Under the pieces are notes generated by a model. It searched no databases and was not told the DNA's origin. It worked only from the letters and a program-made list of their open reading frames with translations. The position numbers and the translations under genes were made by a program. DNA of 64,000 bases, from NCBI GenBank assembly GCA_017651265.1, contig JAGCDO010000047.1, positions 1 through 64,000 of the forward strand, written 5' to 3'. The stretch comes from Prevotella sp. Lineage in GTDB: Bacteria; Bacteroidota; Bacteroidia; Bacteroidales; Bacteroidaceae. This document shows, piece after piece, positions 59,227-64,000 of this stretch. Within the stretch, counting starts at the first letter, position 1. The number at the start of each line of letters is the position of its first letter.

Positions 59227-59919
59227 TCACTCATTGCGTTTGTCGATGATTTGATATCCCTGATACTTCTGTCGGGGAAAGACGAATAGGTCATCACTGA
59301 TATTCCCACTCTTGAAGTTGCTGATCTTCACTGTTGTGCTGAAGATTCCCAACTTAATACGAAGACTCAAAGGGTAGCGTGTCTTCTTATCAATTAAGGC
59401 ATGTATCTCTTTGATGCCCTTCACTCCTTTCTTTGCTTTCAAGGTAATGATAAACCCTTCTTCACTATCAGCGATGCTGTATAGGAAGTTCTCGGGTTCG
59501 AACTTGAACTTCGTGGCATACTTGTCACGTTTGTCGGAATTGGCATCATATATAGTAACCGTTTTCTTCTTCCGCTCCACCAGATAATAGGTGACGCCAT
59601 CACTGAAAGCGTTATACTTCTCATCCACGAACTTGCTCTTCTTACCCTTATACCAGATTGTACCCTCGGTTTTGTAGATACCGATGATATTGACAGCATA
59701 ATGCAATGTGGAACCCTGAGCACCAAACACCATCTGATAGGTACGGTCAAAAATCTGCCGGGCCTGTCGGGCATTGGCCGACTGTTCCTGAGGGGCAGAC
59801 TTTGCCTTTTTGGATTGAGCGGACGTCAGCTGGGGCGAAATAAGACCTACGACAATTAGCAGGAATAAAAATGCCCACCTCTTCCACACGATGATTGGGA
59901 ATATATCAACTTTTCGCAT
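59227..59919 (-). CDS. LolA-like outer-membrane lipoprotein carrier-type protein
   Basis: About 230 residues from the ATG at 59919. Signal peptide or membrane anchor (about 14-35), an Ala/Gln/Ser-rich linker, then a half-barrel domain with 'GTIWYKGKKSKFVDEKYNAF' (about 86-105), 'TYYLVERKKKTVTIYD' and 'DLFVFPRQKYQGYQIIDKR' at the end, the pattern of LolA/outer-membrane lipoprotein-sorting proteins in Bacteroidetes. It may carry lipoproteins across the periplasm. The terminal part is convergent with the B6 kinase. Confidence 0.75.
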   Translation of the reverse strand: MRKVDIFPIIVWKRWAFLFLLIVVGLISPQLTSAQSKKAKSAPQEQSANARQARQIFDRTYQMVFGAQGSTLHYAVNIIGIYKTEGTIWYKGKKSKFVDEKYNAFSDGVTYYLVERKKKTVTIYDANSDKRDKYATKFKFEPENFLYSIADSEEGFIITLKAKKGVKGIKEIHALIDKKTRYPLSLRIKLGIFSTTVKISNFKSGNISDDLFVFPRQKYQGYQIIDKRNE

Positions 59920-59927
59920 ATCAGATA

Positions 59928-60010
59928 CAAAGGTACGAATAATCGCGGCAAAGGAGATAAAAATAATGAATTTATTTTGTATTGTCCTCATTTATTCGTA
60001 TCTTTGGCTC
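59928..60010. repeat. Palindromic promoter-bearing element, copy E, between divergent genes
   Basis: ACAAAGGTACGAATAATCGC at the left and CATTTATTCGTATCTTTGGC at the right are inverted copies around an A/T-rich centre. A TAnnTTTG box therefore faces each way: TACCTTTG at 59928-59935 on the minus strand and TATCTTTG at 59999-60006 on the plus strand. Confidence 0.68.
59976..60006 (+). promoter_or_regulatory. Promoter of pepT
   Basis: TTTG (59976-59979), 19 bases, TATCTTTG (59999-60006), 20 bases before the ATG at 60027. Confidence 0.8.
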
Positions 60011-60026
60011 CGCAAATTAATTAATC

Positions 60027-61259
60027 ATGATAAACATGACAATTACCGAAAGATTTTTAAACTACGTGAAGTTCGACACACAGTCGAGCGAAGAGAGTAC
60101 AACCGTACCAAGTACATCCAAGCAACTGATATTTGCCAAATACCTGAAAGAAGAGTTGGAACGCGAAGGCTTTGCCGACGTGGAGATGGACGAGATGGGA
60201 TATATCTATGCCACACTGAAATCGAACACGAAGAAAGATGTTCCAACCATCGGCTTTATCTCGCATTATGACACATCTCCCGACTGTAGTGGTGCTGATA
60301 TCAAACCCAGTATCGTGAGCAACTACAACGGCTGTGATATCGAACTGTCACCGGGTATCATCTCATCGCCGAAGAAGTTCCCTGAACTGCTGCAGCATGT
60401 AGGTGAGGACCTGATTGTGACCGACGGAACCACGCTGTTAGGAGCAGACGACAAGGCTGGTATTGCCGAGATTGTGCAGGCTATGTGCTGGCTGCGCGAC
60501 CATAAGGAGATTCCACATGGTGATATCCGTATGGGATTCAATCCCGATGAGGAGATCGGTATGGGCGCACATCACTTTGATGTGGAGAAGTTCGGCTGTG
60601 AATGGGCTTACACCATCGACGGCGGCGACTTAGGTGAGCTGGAGTTCGAGAACTTCAATGCTGCCAGTGCGAAGATCCAGATCAAGGGCGTGAGCGTGCA
60701 TCCGGGCTATGCCAAGGGCAAGATGATCAATGCCAGCAGACTGGCTGCCGAGTTCATCATGATGCTGCCTGCCGATGAGATTCCTGAGGAAACGGAAGGC
60801 TATGAGGGCTTCTATCACATCACGGGCATGGAGGCATGTACAGAGAATGCCAAGCTGAGCTATATCATCCGCGATCACGACAGGGATACGTTCGAGGACC
60901 GCAAACGACTCGTGCAGATCTGTGCCGATAAGATGAACGAGAAATATGGTGAGGGAACGGTGACGACAGAGATCAAGGACCAATATTATAACATGAAAGA
61001 GAAGATTGATCCGAACATGCACGTGATTGATGTCGTACTGAAAGCTATGCAGGAATGTGACGTTCCGCCACGGGTAAAGCCCATCAGGGGCGGTACCGAC
61101 GGTGCACAGCTCTCTTTCAAGGGTCTTCCCTGTCCGAACATCTTTGCCGGTGGCGTGAACTTCCACGGACCGTTTGAGTTCATCAGTGTGCAGGTGATGG
61201 AAAAGGCCATGCAAACCATCGTGAAGATCTGCGAACTCACGGCGGGATATAATGACTGA
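60027..61259 (+). CDS. pepT: Peptidase T (tripeptide aminopeptidase)
   Basis: 410 residues of the M20B zinc family; releases N-terminal residues from tripeptides. [11 protein letters not shown] (about 76-86) holds the first metal His/Asp, [11 protein letters not shown] (about 136-146) the bridging Asp, [14 protein letters not shown] (about 172-185) the catalytic Glu pair, and '[20 protein letters not shown]' (about 350-369) the second domain. An ATG three codons later is an alternative start. The stop codon leads directly into an AATTGAGAATTGACAATTGA array. Confidence 0.96.
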   Translation: MINMTITERFLNYVKFDTQSSEESTTVPSTSKQLIFAKYLKEELEREGFADVEMDEMGYIYATLKSNTKKDVPTIGFISHYDTSPDCSGADIKPSIVSNYNGCDIELSPGIISSPKKFPELLQHVGEDLIVTDGTTLLGADDKAGIAEIVQAMCWLRDHKEIPHGDIRMGFNPDEEIGMGAHHFDVEKFGCEWAYTIDGGDLGELEFENFNAASAKIQIKGVSVHPGYAKGKMINASRLAAEFIMMLPADEIPEETEGYEGFYHITGMEACTENAKLSYIIRDHDRDTFEDRKRLVQICADKMNEKYGEGTVTTEIKDQYYNMKEKIDPNMHVIDVVLKAMQECDVPPRVKPIRGGTDGAQLSFKGLPCPNIFAGGVNFHGPFEFISVQVMEKAMQTIVKICELTAGYND

Positions 61260-61328
61260 TGTCAATTGAGAATTGACAATTGAAAATTGAAAATTGAGAA
61301 TTGAAAATTGATAATTAATTCTTATTAA
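61260..61328. repeat. AATTGAAA/AATTGAG array between pepT and the antiporter gene
   Basis: 7-8-base units (AATTGAG, AATTGAC, AATTGAAA, AATTGAAA) from the pepT stop codon almost to the TTG start at 61329. Confidence 0.82.
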
Positions 61329-63587
61329 TTGGGCGAGCTACATTCACTGATCAAGGACCTGGCGCTTATCCTGATGGTAGCGGGTATTGTGACGCTGGTA
61401 TTCAAACGACTCAAGCAGCCGTTGGTGCTGGGGTATGTGGTGGCTGGATTCCTGGTGAGTCCGCACATGCCCTATGTGGCTTCTGTGGTTGACCAGGCGG
61501 ATATACACACATGGGCCGACATCGGTGTGATGTTCCTGCTGTTTTCCTTAGGACTGGATTTCTCTTTCAAGAAGATTCTGAAGATGGGGGCATCGCCCAT
61601 CATCTCCACCGTGACCATCATCTTCTGTATGATGATGCTCGGCATCGTGATGGGACATCTCTTCGGTTGGGGGAAGATGGACTGCATCTTCCTTGGCGGT
61701 ATGCTCGCCATGAGTTCCACAACGATTATCTATAAGGCGTTCGACGACCTCGGGTTGCGACAGCAGCAGTTTGCCGGAAGGGTGATGAGCGTGCTCATCC
61801 TCGAAGACATCCTGGCCATCGTCATGATGGTGATGCTGAGTGCCATTGCCAGCGGGAACAATCCTGATGGAGGACAGATGCTGGATGCGGTCATCAAGAT
61901 CACCTTCTTCCTGATTCTGTGGTTCGTGGTGGGTATCTTTGCTATTCCGCTGTTCCTGCGCAGGATGCGGAAGCAGATGAACAACGAGGTGCTGTTGATC
62001 GTGTCGTTAGGACTTTGTTGCGCCATGGCCGTATTCTCCACGAAGGTGGGATTCAGTAGTGCTTTCGGTGCCTTCGTCATGGGTAGTATCCTGGCTGAGA
62101 CCATCGAGGCGGATAAGATTATCCGACTGGTGGAGCCGGTGAAGAATCTCTTCGGGGCTATCTTCTTCGTGTCGGTGGGTATGCTCGTGGATCCGCACAT
62201 CCTGGTGGAATATGCGCTACCGATTATTACCCTTGTCCTGACGATTCTTATTGGTCAGGCCATCTTCGGCTCCCTGGCCTTCATGTTGGGTGGCGAGACC
62301 ATGAAGTCGGCCATCAAATGTGGCTTCTCCATGGCACAGATCGGTGAGTTCTCGTTTATCATCGCCTCCTTAGGACTGTCGTTAGGGGTGATCGGAAAGT
62401 TCCTCTACCCTGTCGTCGTGGCCGTGAGTGTCATCACGACTTTCCTTACTCCATACATGATCAGGTTGGCTACACCCGCCTATAACCAGCTGGAGAAAAG
62501 ACTGCCGCAGAAATGGGTGCGCTCGCTGAATCATCTCACCATGAGTCATCCGAACACCACCGAGCAGAGCAAATGGAAACGTCTGTTACTGCAGATGGGT
62601 AGGAACACCTTAATATATAGTATCCTGTCGGCAGCCACCATTGCCCTGATGTTCACCTTTGTGCTTCCCTTTACAAGAAAACTGTTACCGGGATGGGAGC
62701 TGCACTGGTATGCGAACGCCATCACGGGCGTACTCACCGTGCTGTTCATCTCTCCCTTCCTGCGTGCCATGGTGATGAAGAAAAACCACAGTGAGGAGTT
62801 CAAGGCGCTATGGGCAGAGAGCAACATCAACCGTATTCCTCTGCTCTTCACCATTCTGGTACGACTGGTAATTGCCGTGGCCTTCATCTTCTATATCTGC
62901 AACTATCTCACCCGTTTCAGCAATGCCTTGATGATTACCATCGGGTCCATTGTCGTCATATTCATCATCTTATCCCGCTGGATCAAGAAACGAAGCATCC
63001 GACTGGAACGGTTGTTCATCCTCAATCTCCGCTCACGAGATATCGAGGCTCAGGTACATGGACATAAGCGTCCGCTCTATGAGGGGAAGCTGCTTGACCG
63101 GAATATCCATATTGCCGACTTCGAGATTCCTGCCGACTCGCTCTGGATGGGAAAGACTTTGAAGCAACTGAACTTAGGAAAGAAATACGGAATCCATGTG
63201 AGCAGTATCCTCAGGGCAAGTCACCGACTGAATATTCCCGACGGGGAATCGCTCATCTTCCCTGGTGACGTACTACAGGTGATCGGTAGCGATGAGCAGC
63301 TTGCTATCTTCCAACAGGCCATTCAAGAAGAGGTGATGGAAGAGGATCATGAGCTGGAGAAACGGGAGATGAAACTGCGCAGTATCATCATCAGCGGGAA
63401 CAGTCCGTTCATCGGTAAGACCTTACAGGAAAGCGGAATCCGTGATCAGTATAACTGTATGGTTGTCGGTATCGAAGAAGGAAAGGAAAACCTGTCACAA
63501 GTAAAGCCCTTGTACCGTTTCCAAAAAGGTGATATTCTTTGGATTGTAGGAGAGAAAGAAGACCTGCAGTTAATCTCTACACTCTAA
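61329..63587 (+). CDS. CPA2-family cation:proton antiporter with TrkA-C domains
   Basis: 752 residues. About 12-13 membrane helices (1-400), with the 'LPLVLGYVVAGFLVSPHMPY'-type region at about 31-50, FLFSLGLDFSFK (about 68-80) and SAFGAFVMGSILAETIEADK (about 240-259). Three further helices (about 435-550) precede two TrkA-C-like regulatory segments (about 590-660 and 680-752). The start is TTG: a stop codon stands directly upstream and the first ATG is 17 codons in. Substrate is Na+ or K+ by family. Confidence 0.9.
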   Translation: MGELHSLIKDLALILMVAGIVTLVFKRLKQPLVLGYVVAGFLVSPHMPYVASVVDQADIHTWADIGVMFLLFSLGLDFSFKKILKMGASPIISTVTIIFCMMMLGIVMGHLFGWGKMDCIFLGGMLAMSSTTIIYKAFDDLGLRQQQFAGRVMSVLILEDILAIVMMVMLSAIASGNNPDGGQMLDAVIKITFFLILWFVVGIFAIPLFLRRMRKQMNNEVLLIVSLGLCCAMAVFSTKVGFSSAFGAFVMGSILAETIEADKIIRLVEPVKNLFGAIFFVSVGMLVDPHILVEYALPIITLVLTILIGQAIFGSLAFMLGGETMKSAIKCGFSMAQIGEFSFIIASLGLSLGVIGKFLYPVVVAVSVITTFLTPYMIRLATPAYNQLEKRLPQKWVRSLNHLTMSHPNTTEQSKWKRLLLQMGRNTLIYSILSAATIALMFTFVLPFTRKLLPGWELHWYANAITGVLTVLFISPFLRAMVMKKNHSEEFKALWAESNINRIPLLFTILVRLVIAVAFIFYICNYLTRFSNALMITIGSIVVIFIILSRWIKKRSIRLERLFILNLRSRDIEAQVHGHKRPLYEGKLLDRNIHIADFEIPADSLWMGKTLKQLNLGKKYGIHVSSILRASHRLNIPDGESLIFPGDVLQVIGSDEQLAIFQQAIQEEVMEEDHELEKREMKLRSIIISGNSPFIGKTLQESGIRDQYNCMVVGIEEGKENLSQVKPLYRFQKGDILWIVGEKEDLQLISTL

Positions 63588-63601
63588 TCACATTCCTCAA
63601 A

Positions 63602-64000
63602 TCAATACCACTGTATGGCATTGGTATATCCACTGCGCTTATCGTATTTCAAGGCATCGGTAAGCGTGGCGGCATTACAGCGGAAGGAGAAGTTATAAGA
63701 GGTATAGGGAGCAATCACCACCGAGCATGACATGTTGAAGCAATGGAGATCGCGCGACAACGAAGCCGTAGTCATACTCAGCTTATGCATCTCAAAGTCG
63801 TAACCGCTGGAGAACGATATATTCCACCCGTCACTGATACGCACATTTCCACTGAAGTTCAGGTTCTGCGTGAACTTATACGGATAGCGCATGGTCTTGG
63901 TATTGAAGGTGCCACTTGTATTCTCGCGCATGGTAATACCATAGCCCACGGAGATTGACCACGGCAAGGAGAACGTCATATAGCCGTCGGCATCAGTCTC
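63602..64000 (-). CDS. LptD-like outer-membrane protein, C-terminal part only
   Basis: The frame is open from the right edge (64000) to the stop at 63602. About 132 residues of alternating amphipathic strands ('YKFTQNLNFSGNVRISDGWN', 'ISFSSGYDFEMHKLSMTTAS') end in LKYDKRSGYTNAIQWY, the terminal aromatic residue expected for an outer-membrane beta barrel. The end resembles the large Bacteroidetes LPS-assembly LptD/OstA-type proteins. The N-terminal part lies outside the window, so the family call is moderate. Confidence 0.7.
   Translation of the reverse strand, partial: ETDADGYMTFSLPWSISVGYGITMRENTSGTFNTKTMRYPYKFTQNLNFSGNVRISDGWNISFSSGYDFEMHKLSMTTASLSRDLHCFNMSCSVVIAPYTSYNFSFRCNAATLTDALKYDKRSGYTNAIQWY

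Overview
The window reads as chromosomal DNA of a Bacteroidales bacterium, most likely Prevotella or a close relative. Three things point that way. Many genes are preceded by the Bacteroidetes promoter pattern (TTTG, 19-20 bases, TAnnTTTG) rather than -35/-10 boxes. Few genes have a Shine-Dalgarno site. Secreted proteins end in a 'DGRKL..KP..KGIYI' type C-terminal signal, and many families are typical of the phylum (DUF4492 beside cydAB, DUF4369, DUF4251, Bacteroidetes-type RluA, TMEM43-like, stand-alone MetH activation protein). The species cannot be named from the sequence alone.

Layout. 0.1-7 kb: a probable rRNA-operon leader at the left edge (reading out of the window), then a leftward run of two secreted beta-helix paralogues, DUF4492, cydA, cydB and a periplasmic cyclophilin. 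7.4-13.6 kb: a rightward efflux cluster (coiled-coil protein, TolC, HlyD-type adaptor, two ABC-2 permeases). 13.6-20.5 kb: Mrp ATPase, a lipoprotein, TrpB2 and Mfd. 20.6-28.2 kb: an accessory block between two near-identical 60-base inverted repeats, holding a deoxyribosyltransferase-like protein, an M48-type peptidase, an HKD-DEAD-DUF3427 helicase, small unknowns, a frameshifted DUF5675 phage relic and a RhuM gene flanked by 29-base direct repeats. 28.2-46.8 kb: mostly housekeeping (a surface protein, BASS transporter, Dpm-type glycosyltransferase, PlsC-like acyltransferase, phosphoesterase, MetH activation protein, PyrC, DivIC, DnaX, AsnA, TMEM43-like) and a sugar-uptake-like trio (GPH symporter, FMN enzyme, TIM-barrel isomerase). 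46.9-55.7 kb: tRNA-Arg(CCG), a 17-residue-repeat protein, AlbA_2 protein, second BASS, PrsW, acid phosphatase, LUD protein, feruloyl-esterase-like hydrolase, DUF4251 lipoprotein and RluA. 55.8-59.2 kb: a vitamin B6 locus (ThiD-like/AraC fusion, pdxS, pdxT, B6 kinase). 59.2-64 kb: LolA-like protein, PepT, a CPA2 antiporter and the C-terminus of an LptD-like protein running off the right edge.

The most striking property is the repeat content. First, arrays of about 7-base units (CTTTGAA, CTATGAA, CAGTTGA, CTTTGAC and others) fill many gaps, start at or inside stop codons, and have also been read into proteins (Mfd, PyrC, the two surface proteins). Second, palindromic GGAAGGA/TCCTTCC elements sit in frame inside one RluA pseudouridine synthase; one copy has a perfect 33-base inverted repeat. 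Third, a palindromic element with a TAnnTTTG box forms or overlaps several promoters. Fourth, a two-part element with a variable hairpin flanks the FMN gene. The most interesting single protein is the B6-locus fusion, whose ThiD-like half has lost the catalytic GTGC loop and much of the nucleotide-binding region. It looks like a vitamin-sensing pseudokinase joined to an AraC DNA-binding domain.

All coordinates and motif positions were read by hand, so single-base errors are possible. No database search was run.
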